From Bacillota bacterium (GTDB lineage Bacteria > Bacillota > Clostridia > Lachnospirales > Lachnospiraceae), in contig JAEZTJ010000008.1 in assembly GCA_023421505.1 (NCBI GenBank), positions 147,215 to 211,214 of the forward strand: DNA of 64,000 nucleotides, in the 5' to 3' direction. The number at the start of each line of letters is the position of its first letter. Position 1 is the first letter of the stretch. The notes beneath the pieces are model-generated. The model saw nothing but the letters and a program-made list of their open reading frames with translations, did not search any database and was not told the origin of the DNA. This document shows, piece by piece, positions 1 to 8,310 of this stretch. The position numbers and the translations under genes are program-made.

Positions 1-2
1 AG

Positions 3-992
3 TGTACCTCTGTAGGTTCTAAAAATGCCGGTAAAGTTAGATGCAATAGATATCTATATTGTGACGACTTAATAGGCGGTATCGAGGAAGCAATGAATAA
101 AGACCGGCTTGATAAGTTATGGTCTATTTATAGCGTTGATGCGAAGCAGAGAAAGCTTGACGGCTGTAAAGAATTGCATATCGCGACCAGATGGTCAGTG
201 AATGACGTGATAGGCAGAATACAACTATTGTATGATGGTGGCAAAAGAGTAAAATTCATTAAAGTTCCTGATATAGACGAAAAAACCGGTAAATCAAATT
301 TTGACTATGATTACAATGGTTTCTCTGTAGAATTCTTTAACGATCAGGCTCTGTCCATGGATGAAGTATCATATAGATGTTTATATAAAAACGAGCCTAT
401 TGAACGCGAAGGCATACTATATCATCCAGATGAACTACGGAGATATTTCGAACTTCCATCCGATGAACCCGATGCTGTTATTGGGATATGCGATACGAAA
501 GACACTGGTGCGGATTACGAATTTTTACCGGTGGCGTATATGTATGGGTCAGATGTTTATATTGATGATTGTATTTGTGATAATGCTAAGACAGAAATAT
601 TAGATGATCGTTGTGCTGATATCTTAGTTAAACACAAGGTTAAAGCCTGTCGATTTGAAAGCAATAATGCCGGAGGAAGAACCGCCGATGTTGTTAATGA
701 AAAGGTAAAGTCAAAAGGTGGAATTACTCATATTACCAAAAGATTTACTACATCCAATAAAGAAACTAAGATTATTGTAAATTCACCATACGTGAAAGAG
801 CATTTTCTTTTTAAGGACAAGTCGCTTATCAAACCAAATACCGATTATTCTCGCATGATGAACTTCCTTTTGTCATATTCTCAGGCCGGAAAGAATAAAC
901 ACGATGATGTTCCGGATGGTATGGCTCAGCTTGTCATACTGATTCAATCCTTGACAGCAGGACAAGTAAAAGCTGTCAAGCGTCCATGCTAA
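3..992 (+). CDS. Phage terminase large subunit, 5' end outside the window
   Basis: This is the DNA-packaging motor subunit (ATPase plus headful or cos nuclease). The reading frame is open from base 3 with no start, so the gene begins upstream; the ATG at 93 is internal. The stretch YLYCDDLIGG before it resembles the end of the ATPase domain. The nuclease domain is complete: counted from the internal ATG, the acidic residues are D134 (VIGICDTKD), E189 (RFESNN) and D271/D272/D275 (HDDVPDG), the RNase H-like metal-binding set of terminases. The portal gene follows after 127 bp, the normal late-operon order. The ATP-binding Walker A region is not visible. Confidence 0.9.
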   Translation, partial: CTSVGSKNAGKVRCNRYLYCDDLIGGIEEAMNKDRLDKLWSIYSVDAKQRKLDGCKELHIATRWSVNDVIGRIQLLYDGGKRVKFIKVPDIDEKTGKSNFDYDYNGFSVEFFNDQALSMDEVSYRCLYKNEPIEREGILYHPDELRRYFELPSDEPDAVIGICDTKDTGADYEFLPVAYMYGSDVYIDDCICDNAKTEILDDRCADILVKHKVKACRFESNNAGGRTADVVNEKVKSKGGITHITKRFTTSNKETKIIVNSPYVKEHFLFKDKSLIKPNTDYSRMMNFLLSYSQAGKNKHDDVPDGMAQLVILIQSLTAGQVKAVKRPC

Positions 993-1119
993 TTATTACA
1001 AAATTGTTAATTCTCCTGTTATATAGCTACTATATCCAGGATGTATCCTTTACAACAGCACTATAACTTGTTACGATTAATAATAAAAAGAATTATTTTA
1101 CAGCAAAGTAGGTGTTTTT

Positions 1120-2562
1120 ATGGGATTTGTGAACGTTGATACTACGCAAAATGTCGTATATCCAAACGCCCTCAATTTAATAGATGGAAAATTCGGTCGC
1201 AAAACCATATACACAAACATTCTCGATATTAATGAGAAAAATGTAGTCGAGGTTTTGAATAAGGCCATTGCGACACATTACTACAACGAGGCAAGTATTA
1301 ATTACCTTGAGAATTATTACACCGGTAATCAACCGATATTGAATAAAATAAAGGACGTTAGACCTGAAATCAATAATAAAATTGTTGAGAATCACGCTTA
1401 TGAATTTGTTGAATTTGCGGTTGGCCAAGAATGTGGTGAACCCATTCAATATGTTAGGCGAGGAACTGACGAAAGCAAGTCAGACGAAGTACAGAAACTT
1501 AACAATTACATGGCTTACGAGAATAAAAGCTATTGGGATTCGGAGCTGTCAAGATGGAAACATATTTGCGGTACATCTTATAAAATTTGTTACCCGGACA
1601 GAACAGCTGATATCGAAAATGATGAATGTCCTTTCGGGATCGATGTTCCAAGGCCACAAGATGCATTTGTTGTATATTATTCTGGATTAGGCAAGAAGCC
1701 GGTTATGGGTGTGTATCGGACGGTTGATTCAAATAATCAGTACATATACCACTGTTATACCAAGACAATGTACTTCAGGATTAAAGACGGCAAAGTTCAA
1801 AGCCGAGCAATTAACGGGGTAGGCGAAATACTTATTATTGAATATCCAAATAATTCAAGGCGAATCAGCACGATTGAAATTGTTGAAAGCATTATGAATG
1901 CCATTAATTCAACTCAGTCGAACCGCCTTGACGGTATAGAACAATTTATTCAGGCATTTATGAAATTCGTAAATTGTCAGGTAGACGAAGAAACCTTTCT
2001 TTCAATGTGTAAGCTTGGAGCAATTGAAGTCAAGGGCGAACAAGGACTTCCTGCAGATGTTGATATGATATCAAAGGAATTAAACCAAGAGCAAACACAA
2101 ATCACCAAGGATGATTTATATAAAGCAGCATTGATTATACTTGGAATGCCATCAAGAGAACAGAATACCGGTGGTGATACTGGTTCTGCTGTATATCTTC
2201 GCAATGGTTGGGATTTTGCTGAAAAGCGAGCCGAGAATAATGAGAAGCCAATCGAAAAAGCTGAGAAAGAATTTTTGAAGATCGCTTTGAAAATTCTCAA
2301 TACAAACGAGTTAATAAATCTTAAACTCAGTGATATAGATATTAAATTCACTCGAAGCAAATCAGATAATATGATCGTTAAAACGCAGGCTCTTCAAGGT
2401 CAGTTATCTGCAGGGGTTGACCCTCAAATCGCATTGAAAACATGCGAGTTGTATTCAGACCCAGAAGATGTTTATCTTAAATCCAAGGATGTTATGGACG
2501 CAAAATTTGGTATTACATCGATAACCAAGGGTAATATTCAACCGCAGAAAGAGGTGGTTTGA
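1120..2562 (+). CDS. Phage portal protein, SPP1 gp6-like
   Basis: The 480-residue protein matches the SPP1 gp6-type portal family in length and layout; it forms the ring through which DNA enters the head. Visible hallmarks are an N-terminal helical region (YYNEASINYLENYYTGNQPI), a wing with VGQECGEPIQYVRR, and a C-terminal helical crown with LGMPSREQNTGGDTGSAVYLRN followed by charged helices. The gene lies between terminase and scaffold, as expected. It ends in TGA, directly followed in the same frame by the TTG start of a small zinc-ribbon protein. No separate minor head (gp7/MuF) gene follows, which is unusual for SPP1-like layouts. Confidence 0.9.
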   Translation: MGFVNVDTTQNVVYPNALNLIDGKFGRKTIYTNILDINEKNVVEVLNKAIATHYYNEASINYLENYYTGNQPILNKIKDVRPEINNKIVENHAYEFVEFAVGQECGEPIQYVRRGTDESKSDEVQKLNNYMAYENKSYWDSELSRWKHICGTSYKICYPDRTADIENDECPFGIDVPRPQDAFVVYYSGLGKKPVMGVYRTVDSNNQYIYHCYTKTMYFRIKDGKVQSRAINGVGEILIIEYPNNSRRISTIEIVESIMNAINSTQSNRLDGIEQFIQAFMKFVNCQVDEETFLSMCKLGAIEVKGEQGLPADVDMISKELNQEQTQITKDDLYKAALIILGMPSREQNTGGDTGSAVYLRNGWDFAEKRAENNEKPIEKAEKEFLKIALKILNTNELINLKLSDIDIKFTRSKSDNMIVKTQALQGQLSAGVDPQIALKTCELYSDPEDVYLKSKDVMDAKFGITSITKGNIQPQKEVV

Positions 2563-2709
2563 TTGGTTGAAGGACGCTGTATAAAATGTAACAAGAAATT
2601 AGGTATGTTTATTGGTCAGGCTGAAATCAAATGCCCCAGATGCGGAACTATAGTCCGAATTAATACACAACCAAATATAAAACAGAGTGCCATGAGCGCC
2701 ACAAAGTAA
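2563..2709 (+). CDS. Com-like zinc-ribbon small protein
   Basis: A 48-residue ORF starts with TTG right after the portal stop, with GAGGTGG as ribosome binding site inside the end of the portal gene. It has two Cys pairs, CIKC near residue 6 and CPRC near residue 24, spaced like the zinc-ribbon Com proteins (named after the phage Mu translational activator of mom). Small Com-family proteins are common beside terminase and portal genes of Firmicutes phages, where their role is unknown. Start and family are supported by motif and RBS; the function is not. Confidence 0.72.
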   Translation: MVEGRCIKCNKKLGMFIGQAEIKCPRCGTIVRINTQPNIKQSAMSATK

Positions 2710-2742
2710 ATTCTTTTTAGAGTTTGCAATGTGGCGTTTTTA
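2697..2742 (+). terminator. Terminator-like hairpin after the Com-like gene
   Basis: Bases 2697-2703 (CGCCACA) pair with 2730-2736 (TGTGGCG). An inner stem 2708-2714 pairs with 2719-2725, and a T-rich tail starts at 2737. It lies between head genes of one late operon, so it more likely attenuates or marks a processing site than stops all transcription. Confidence 0.5.
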
Positions 2743-2825
2743 TTTAACAATTTGCAGCCATGCGTAAAATGGCAAATCCATGCGGAGCGAACCGCGTTAA
2801 CAAAGTGTGGATTAGGAGGATTTAT

Positions 2826-3434
2826 ATGAGTAGAGATCAAGCAAAACAAATGCTTATCACTTTTGGAATAGAGAACCCGACCGATGAACAGATAACCAAC
2901 TATCTTAATTCGGTGAATGGAGAAGTCCAAAAGGAAAAATCTAAGACTGATGCTAATAAGGCAGAACTCGAAAGATTAAAGAAAATTGAACAGGAATTTG
3001 AAGAAAACAAGAACGCTTCATTAACAGCAGAACAGAAACTGCAAGCAGCATTAGAGGCAGCTGAGGCAACAAAGAAAGAATTTTCAAAGAGAACTAATAA
3101 GCTTGAGGTTGAAAAGTTATTAATCGGTGCTGGATTAACTTCCGAAGATTATGCAGATTACATTGACTTGCTTATTAGTGAAGATTCCGAGACTTCAACC
3201 AAGTTAGCCAATGGATTGGTGGCGACGCTTAAAAAGCAAAAAGAAGCCACTGAAAAAGCTGTCAAGGCCGATTTACTGAAAAACACTCCCACCCCGGACG
3301 GAGGTTCCGAAGGTGGAGAAACAAAGACCGAAGACATTAAACTAGCAGAAACGCTAGTCGCTTCAATGACCGGTACAAGTAAAGAGTCACAAGACGCATT
3401 AAACTTTTATACCCAGAATGGAGGTAACAAATAA
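2826..3434 (+). CDS. Phage scaffolding protein (GP20/DUF4355-like)
   Basis: This 202-residue acidic, coiled-coil-rich protein lies just upstream of the decoration and capsid genes, the position of the scaffold that shapes the procapsid. Residues of about 30-110 are almost entirely charged heptad-type helix (QKEKSKTDANKAELERLKKI and onward). The region LEVEKLLIGAGLTSEDYADYIDLL is typical of the clostridial scaffold family, and the C-terminus is a flexible Gly/Thr linker plus a short helix. The start is taken at ATG 2826 because AGGAGGA lies 5 bases upstream; the frame stays open further upstream without an RBS. Its stop overlaps the next start (TAATG). Confidence 0.82.
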   Translation: MSRDQAKQMLITFGIENPTDEQITNYLNSVNGEVQKEKSKTDANKAELERLKKIEQEFEENKNASLTAEQKLQAALEAAEATKKEFSKRTNKLEVEKLLIGAGLTSEDYADYIDLLISEDSETSTKLANGLVATLKKQKEATEKAVKADLLKNTPTPDGGSEGGETKTEDIKLAETLVASMTGTSKESQDALNFYTQNGGNK

Positions 3435-3901
3435 TGAAATTTAAAACCAGAGAGTACGGACAACCTATCGAAATCTTAAAGTATCCGGAGTATAAAGGCG
3501 CTCCATGCATGGTATCTGATGATGGAATTACAGCAGATGCCAATGGATTAAAGATCGTAAAGGCAGGAACGCCGCTGAATGCAAACGGAGCTAAAGAAAC
3601 AACCACATACGCATTGACAGCAGATACTGCAATTTCAGTAACAAAGACGTATTACACAAAGACAGACAATGTATATACGGTTGTTGCAGAACCAGCCGTT
3701 GAAGATATTGCAGCTTATTATGAACAGGTCGGCTCTAATGTAAAAGGTATTCTACTTCATGATGTAGATGTAACAAACGGCGATGCACCGGGAACATTGA
3801 TCTTTGAAGGTTCTGTAAATGTCGCAAAGTTAACCACAAACGGAATTACAATTAGTGATGCTGTCAAGGCCGCATTGCCAAGAGTAACGTTTTTCGCTTA
3901 A
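3434..3901 (+). CDS. Head decoration/stabilising protein
   Basis: The 155-residue protein sits between scaffold and major capsid protein, where SPP1- and lambda-type phages encode a decoration protein that cements the expanded capsid. It is a mostly beta, Thr/Val-rich protein with an N-terminal segment (KFKTREYGQPIEILKYPEY) and a C-terminal module (GTLIFEGSVNVAKLTTNGITI) seen in such proteins. An inserted TTTYALTADTAISVTKTYYTKTDNVYTV-like beta segment makes it longer than the minimal family. The assignment rests on position and fold impression more than on a defining motif. Confidence 0.68.
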   Translation: MKFKTREYGQPIEILKYPEYKGAPCMVSDDGITADANGLKIVKAGTPLNANGAKETTTYALTADTAISVTKTYYTKTDNVYTVVAEPAVEDIAAYYEQVGSNVKGILLHDVDVTNGDAPGTLIFEGSVNVAKLTTNGITISDAVKAALPRVTFFA

Positions 3902-3920
3902 TAAAGGAGGTATATAGACT

Positions 3921-5006
3921 ATGGCATTATTACCATTATCAAAAGCTTTTACCGCTCCGGCAATCGGAGTGTTTTGGAACAACTACAAACAGACTACTGG
4001 AGAAGCGCCTTATTTAGGAGCAGGATTTTTCCCTAAGCTTAAAAGAGCAACCATGGATTTAAAATGGTTTAAGGGCTCCAAGGGCTTACCGGTTTCTCTT
4101 ACTCCTTCAAACTATGACGCTCTCGCAACAGTAAGAGATCGCATCGGATTTAAGGAAATGGAAACTGAAATGCCTTTCTTCCGCGAGTCTTATATCGTGA
4201 AAGAAAAAGATGCACAGGAATATGAGAACTTCATGAACGCAGTTGACCCTTCTGTTGGAATGCAGATATTAAATCAGATTATGCTCGGTCCTACTGATTT
4301 AATCATGGGTGCGAATGTCGTTCCCGAGAGAATGATTTGGCAGTTATTAGCTCCCACTGATGGTGCTCCGAAAATTGCTATCGAAGCAAATGGAGTTAAG
4401 TATGACTACAACTATGATGTTGATGGTTCATACAAAACCAACAATTTCCTTGAACTTGCAGACGCAACCGACAAGTGGACTGATACCACTAATTCCAATC
4501 CTTACGAGGATTTAAGAACGGCTCAAAAAACCATGCAGAAGAAACGTGGAACTAAGCCATCTGTTGCAGTTATGAACGATACAACCTTCCAGTTGATTGT
4601 AAAGAATGAGAAAATTCATGGTTATCTGTTGGCACAGAACCCTACTGCTAACATCATGGTTGACGATGCATATGTTAAAGCTTTTCTTCAGAGACAGCTT
4701 GGCTTGACAATTGTGATCTACGATAAGATGTACAAGAAGGAAGATGGCACAGAGGCAACCTTTATTCCAGACAATATGGTTACTCTCCTTCCAGGCATGA
4801 TGTCATTAGGTAATACCTATTACGGCAAGACTCCCGAGGAAAGAACCGGAGTGATGGCTCCCGGAAATCTATCTATTGTTGAAACTGGTGTATCTGTTTA
4901 CAGATATGCAACCCCTCACCCGATCAATGAGATTTGCATTGTATCTGAAATCGTTCTTCCTTCTTATGAGCGTATGGATGATACATACGTAATCAAAGTT
5001 GCGTAG
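3921..5006 (+). CDS. Major capsid protein, gpE family
   Basis: The 361-residue product has the length and features of the lambda gpE/Phage_cap_E-type HK97-fold capsid protein. The N-terminal arm is followed by a loop rich in Lys/Trp (DLKWFKGSKGLPVSL), the YDALATVRDRIGFKEMETEMPFFRE block typical of this family, a central helix with the insertion domain (VMNDTTFQLIVKNEKIHGYL), and a C-terminal beta region ending SEIVLPSYERMDDTYVIKV. AAAGGAGG lies upstream of the ATG. It should be the most abundant virion protein and a good mass-spectrometry target. Confidence 0.92.
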   Translation: MALLPLSKAFTAPAIGVFWNNYKQTTGEAPYLGAGFFPKLKRATMDLKWFKGSKGLPVSLTPSNYDALATVRDRIGFKEMETEMPFFRESYIVKEKDAQEYENFMNAVDPSVGMQILNQIMLGPTDLIMGANVVPERMIWQLLAPTDGAPKIAIEANGVKYDYNYDVDGSYKTNNFLELADATDKWTDTTNSNPYEDLRTAQKTMQKKRGTKPSVAVMNDTTFQLIVKNEKIHGYLLAQNPTANIMVDDAYVKAFLQRQLGLTIVIYDKMYKKEDGTEATFIPDNMVTLLPGMMSLGNTYYGKTPEERTGVMAPGNLSIVETGVSVYRYATPHPINEICIVSEIVLPSYERMDDTYVIKVA

Positions 5007-5017
5007 GAGGCAGTCAA

Positions 5018-5194
5018 ATGAAATACAATCATACAGTCAAATATAAAGGTGTTTACTATCCTACCGGTGCTGATGTGCCGGTAGGGGCTGAAACCAAATC
5101 GAATGAAGTTGTTAATGAATCGGTTGATGAAACTATTAATGAAACTGTAGATACATCAAACAAGACATCTCAAAAACGATCAATAAAGAAATAA
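5018..5194 (+). CDS. Small phage protein of unknown function
   Basis: A 58-residue ORF follows the capsid gene with GTAGGAGG as RBS. The first 25 residues (MKYNHTVKYKGVYYPTGADV) form a short beta hairpin-like motif seen at the start of small proteins in the same position in other Firmicutes phages. The rest is a low-complexity Asn/Glu/Thr/Ser tail ending in RSIKK. It may be a head accessory peptide; no function can be assigned. Confidence 0.62.
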   Translation: MKYNHTVKYKGVYYPTGADVPVGAETKSNEVVNESVDETINETVDTSNKTSQKRSIKK

Positions 5195-5210
5195 AGGATG
5201 GTGAAAAAGA

Positions 5211-5531
5211 GTGGAAGGTTTACTCGCTAAGTTAAAAATTCTATTACCGGAAGAAACTAACGATAATCTTCTGCTCTTATTTCTTGAAATAGCAGGGCAA
5301 AAGATACTAGAAAGACTTTACCCATTTGACAGCACAAAAACCGAAATCCCTGCTAGATATCAATCTAAGCAAATCGAAATTGCTTTATTCCTTTATAATA
5401 AGCAAGGTGCTGAGGGAGAAACCTCACATAATGAAAACGGCATTGATAGAACCTATGAAAATGCAGACATACCGGATAGTCTCATGAAGGGAATTGTTCA
5501 TTTTGTTGGGAGTCCGATTAAAATAAATTGA
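5211..5531 (+). CDS. Head-tail connector (adaptor) protein
   Basis: This 106-residue, mainly alpha-helical protein resembles the HK97 gp6/SPP1 gp15-type adaptor (Phage_connect_1 class) that docks under the portal. Its features are short N-terminal helices (LLAKLKILLPEETND), a second helix with AGQKILERLYP, and a C-terminal IPDSLMKGIVHFVG segment. Translation starts with GTG at 5211, with AAAGGATGG upstream. It is the first of the connector genes; the next connector is displaced more than 2 kb downstream by accessory genes. Confidence 0.7.
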   Translation: MEGLLAKLKILLPEETNDNLLLLFLEIAGQKILERLYPFDSTKTEIPARYQSKQIEIALFLYNKQGAEGETSHNENGIDRTYENADIPDSLMKGIVHFVGSPIKIN

Positions 5532-5544
5532 AAGTTGGTGGCAC

Positions 5545-6663
5545 ATGAATACGATACCCATGGAGGTTAAACAACGATGTGTTGAACTGACTAAGCAGGG
5601 TTTAACCGCAAGAGAAGTATTTGTTCAATACTATAGTAAACATTGCGATACGAATTATGATTCGTTTCGAACTCTTCTCAAAAGATGGAAGAAAAATACA
5701 ACCTACAAAGAACAGGTATCAAATCCGAAAATGGATTTAAGTATAATTGATATTCTTAAAACAGGAATACAGCTATCTGAATTAGCAGATAGATTAAATA
5801 TATCACTTAAGACTTGCGAAGGTGTAATTGATGATATTAAGAGTCAAGGATATAATATTCAGACACTTGGCGATACCGTCAAAATATCTAATATTGTTGT
5901 TCCGGCTGATAACCGCATTGACAGCAAATGGAACGGAGAAAAGATAATCAGATTTGCTCTTATGGGTGATACACAAATTAATTCAAAATATACTCAGATA
6001 ACTCATTTACATAAATTCTATGAAATTTGCAAATCCGAAGGTATCAATACAGTCTATCACACCGGAGATATTGACGAGGGTGAACAAATGCGACCTGGGC
6101 ATCAGTACGAATGCTACGAGCAAGGCGCAGATGACCATGTCAAAGAAATCGTAAGGGTTTATCCACAGATTGACGGAATTAAAACTTATTTTATCACCGG
6201 CAACCACGATGCATCAATTATTAAGCGGTGCGGCTATGACATTGGCTATCCAATAGCTAACCAAAGAAAAGATATGATTTATCTTGGACAATCTAGCGCA
6301 GTAGTAAATCTTACTCCGGAATGCACACTGGAATTGAGACATCCTCTTGACGGTACAGCTTATGCATTATCTTATAAATTACAAAAGATGGTTGAAGCTA
6401 TGAGCGGCGGAGAAAAGCCGAATATCTTGGCTGTAGGCCATTATCATAAGGCTGAATATTTTCTATATAGAAATGTTCATTGCTTCCAAACAGCGTCATT
6501 TCAAGCACAGACCCCATGGATGAAAGGAAAAGGGATTTCTGCTTTTATCGGTGGATGGATTGTTGAGGTTCATGTTGACGAAATCGGAATTATCAAAAAG
6601 ATTAAACAAGAATACGTTCCGTTCTATAGAGCGATTAATGATGATTGGAAAAATTGGAGGTAG
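5545..6663 (+). CDS. Calcineurin-like metallophosphoesterase with N-terminal HTH
   Basis: The 372-residue protein has the complete metallophosphoesterase motif series in order: GDTQIN (about residue 141), GDIDEG (174), GNHD (219) and GHYH (298), which coordinate two metal ions for phosphoester hydrolysis. Before it are two helix-turn-helix-like parts, one around residues 5-50 (KQRCVELTKQGLTAREVF) and one around 65-100 (IQLSELADRLNISLKTCEGV), suggesting a nucleic-acid-binding front end. It sits among head-tail connector genes, where it has no known structural role, so it looks like an accessory (moron or anti-defence) gene. The substrate could be DNA, RNA or a nucleotide signal; the sequence does not decide. 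Confidence 0.85.
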   Translation: MNTIPMEVKQRCVELTKQGLTAREVFVQYYSKHCDTNYDSFRTLLKRWKKNTTYKEQVSNPKMDLSIIDILKTGIQLSELADRLNISLKTCEGVIDDIKSQGYNIQTLGDTVKISNIVVPADNRIDSKWNGEKIIRFALMGDTQINSKYTQITHLHKFYEICKSEGINTVYHTGDIDEGEQMRPGHQYECYEQGADDHVKEIVRVYPQIDGIKTYFITGNHDASIIKRCGYDIGYPIANQRKDMIYLGQSSAVVNLTPECTLELRHPLDGTAYALSYKLQKMVEAMSGGEKPNILAVGHYHKAEYFLYRNVHCFQTASFQAQTPWMKGKGISAFIGGWIVEVHVDEIGIIKKIKQEYVPFYRAINDDWKNWR

Positions 6664-6670
6664 AGCGTAA

Positions 6671-7219
6671 ATGATTAAAGATAGCGGCGAGCGCCGGAGC
6701 TTTGAAAGCGGAGCAGTTAGAGATATTGCAGAGGGAAAAGGCAGATGCGATTTACTTCCACTAACTGTAATTTCTCATATGTATAGTGACAAACAAGCAA
6801 AAATATTCAGATATATCGACAGGTATATAAATACTGGCAGTACAGATAATTTGCTTGAAGCAATATGGTTATTTATTGATATTGCATTTAAAGGAAATCA
6901 AGAAACAGCACTATTGGAAGTATCTAAACAATACGAGGAAGGCTGCAAAAAGTACGGTGATCGTAATTGGGAAAAAGGAATTCCAGTACATTGCTACATT
7001 GACAGCGGTGTTCGTCATTACTTAAAGGTGCTTAGGGGAGATATGGACGAGCCACACAATAGAGCATTTATCTGGAATATGCTTGGTGCGATATGGACAC
7101 ATACAAACAAGCCGGAATTGATTGATTTACCTTTCATGGAAAATAAGTCTCAATTTGAACTTGGTATTCACGTACATTCTTCAGTCGCACCAGTAAATCA
7201 CGGAGAAAGCGAAACATGA
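6671..7219 (+). CDS. dATP/dGTP diphosphohydrolase-like protein (DUF5664)
   Basis: This 182-residue protein matches the family described as dATP/dGTP diphosphohydrolase N-terminal domain. The pattern is an N-terminal RSFESGAVRDIAEGKGRCDLLPL, then LLEVSKQYEEGCKKYGDRNWEKGIP, then YIDSGVRHYLKVLRGDMDEPHNRAFIWNMLGAIW. The Glu/Asp-rich helices (EEGCKKYGDRNW, DEPHNRA) fit an all-alpha NTP pyrophosphatase-type metal site. Some relatives act in phages that remodel the dATP or dGTP pool. Its stop overlaps the next start (ATGA), so it is translationally coupled to the DUF4406 gene. Confidence 0.75.
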   Translation: MIKDSGERRSFESGAVRDIAEGKGRCDLLPLTVISHMYSDKQAKIFRYIDRYINTGSTDNLLEAIWLFIDIAFKGNQETALLEVSKQYEEGCKKYGDRNWEKGIPVHCYIDSGVRHYLKVLRGDMDEPHNRAFIWNMLGAIWTHTNKPELIDLPFMENKSQFELGIHVHSSVAPVNHGESET

Positions 7220-7512
7220 TGATATACATATCACATCCATATGGAGGCAAGGAAGAAAATAAACTCAAAGTCGAAGCAATCATCAAGGAATTAGCTGTAA
7301 ATCATCCAGATAATACTTACATATCTCCTATCCATACATTCGGATTTATGTACGATTCAGTCGATTATGAAACTGGTTTGCAGATGTGCTTAAACCTCTT
7401 AGAAACTTGCGACAAGATGTTAGTATTTGGAGATTGGAAGCAAAGTCGAGGATGCACAGCTGAGGTATTATATGCAGAAATGCATTTTATTCCGTTTGAT
7501 ATATTAAGTTAA
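7216..7512 (+). CDS. DUF4406, nucleoside 2-deoxyribosyltransferase-like
   Basis: The 98-residue protein begins MIYISHPYGG and contains a central SPIHTFGF and a C-terminal LLETCDKMLVFGDWKQSRGCTAEVLYA, the standard signature of DUF4406. This is a small Rossmann-like family related to nucleoside 2-deoxyribosyltransferases. Members are frequent in phages beside nucleotide enzymes. Here it overlaps the dATP/dGTP diphosphohydrolase-like gene by 4 bases, so both probably act on the same nucleotide pool or on a nucleotide signal. There are two adjacent ATG codons (7216 and 7219); either could start. Confidence 0.78.
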   Translation: MMIYISHPYGGKEENKLKVEAIIKELAVNHPDNTYISPIHTFGFMYDSVDYETGLQMCLNLLETCDKMLVFGDWKQSRGCTAEVLYAEMHFIPFDILS

Positions 7513-7662
7513 TTCATGGGTTCTGGGCAAGTAAAAGATGTGTAGGTAATCGACCAAGCCGACAGACGCATGTCTCCTATGAAATAAATAGTCGGAGAAG
7601 TATAGTGGGTTAATCAAACATTAAATCAGAGTGGCGGGGCTGAGTTTGAAAAGAGGGATTTT
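7513..7662 (+). other. 150-bp non-coding gap with RNA-like folding
   Basis: This is one of the few gaps inside the late operon, and I see no supported ORF in it. On the plus strand CCGAC (in AAGCCGACAG) can pair with GTCGG (in TAGTCGGAG). Two small hairpins lie between them, AGAC-GCAT-GTCT and CTAT-GAAATAA-ATAG, giving a three-way-junction-like fold. It could be a small RNA, a processing site or gene debris. It matches no RNA family I recognise. Confidence 0.3.
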
Positions 7663-8037
7663 ATGAGGTCATTAGAACGTAACAAACAAACAATTTATTA
7701 TGCTAAACAAGCGGTCTCAACTCCTATCATGGACGAGTTTGGGAATGATACAGGGGAAATGATTACTGTCAATGGAAACCCTGTTAAATATCGAATTAGA
7801 GTGTCTCCATCAAGGGGTGAAACTGAGGAAAAGGCATTCGGTAAATCATTGGATTATGATAGGGTGTTATATACGGCAGATAAGAAGTTCCCGATTGACG
7901 AATTTAGTCGGCTATGGATTGATGTTGTTCCAATAATCAAGGAAGACGGCTCAACCGATACTCCTCATGATTATAAGGTTGTGGGGGTGTCGAAAGATTT
8001 GAATGAGTGGTTGTTTGCGGTGAAGAAAGTTATATAG
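7663..8037 (+). CDS. Head closure / head-tail adaptor protein
   Basis: A 124-residue protein with the profile of a head-closure (SPP1 gp16-like) or minor capsid protein. The N-terminus is MRSLERNKQTIYYAKQ, a beta-rich middle carries YRIRVSPSRGETEEKAFGKSLDYDRVLYTADK, and the end HDYKVVGVSKDLNEWLFAVKKV is typical of these stopper proteins. It is separated from the first connector by the metallophosphoesterase, DUF5664 and DUF4406 genes. Identification relies on size, fold impression and position. Confidence 0.62.
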   Translation: MRSLERNKQTIYYAKQAVSTPIMDEFGNDTGEMITVNGNPVKYRIRVSPSRGETEEKAFGKSLDYDRVLYTADKKFPIDEFSRLWIDVVPIIKEDGSTDTPHDYKVVGVSKDLNEWLFAVKKVI

Positions 8038-8049
8038 GAGGATACGAAG

Positions 8050-8310
8050 ATGAAATACAGGAAGAAACCAGTTGTAGTTGAGGCAATACAATTTACTAAC
8101 GAAAATGAAAAAAGGGTTTATACGTGGGCTTCAAGTCTGCAAATGAATATTGAGCCGTCTTTCCGCGATGGAAAGCCAGTTCTGATTATTCCAACACTTG
8201 AAGGTGAAATGATTGCCAATATTGGAGATTACATAATTTGTGGCGTTCAAGGTGAGTTTTATCCGTGTAAACCCGATATTTTCGAAGCTACATATGAGAA
8301 GGTGGAGTAA
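8050..8310 (+). CDS. PGDYG-domain phage protein
   Basis: The 86-residue product starts MKYRKKPVVVEAIQF and ends NIGDYIICGVQGEFYPCKPDIFEATYEKV. This is the well-known phage PGDYG protein pattern, here with IGDY instead of PGDY. The family is widespread in phages and prophages but has no established function. GTTATATAGGAGG precedes the ATG. It lies between two connector genes, so like the upstream enzymes it is an accessory insert rather than a structural gene. Confidence 0.78.
   Translation: MKYRKKPVVVEAIQFTNENEKRVYTWASSLQMNIEPSFRDGKPVLIIPTLEGEMIANIGDYIICGVQGEFYPCKPDIFEATYEKVE

Noticed and set aside
2560..2562. TGA of the portal gene as selenocysteine
   Set aside because: No SECIS-like hairpin follows, and the codon sits at the normal end of the family. 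Read-through remains only a low-probability idea.
7513..7662. A tRNA gene
   Set aside because: No cloverleaf, no GTTC loop and no acceptor stem can be drawn.
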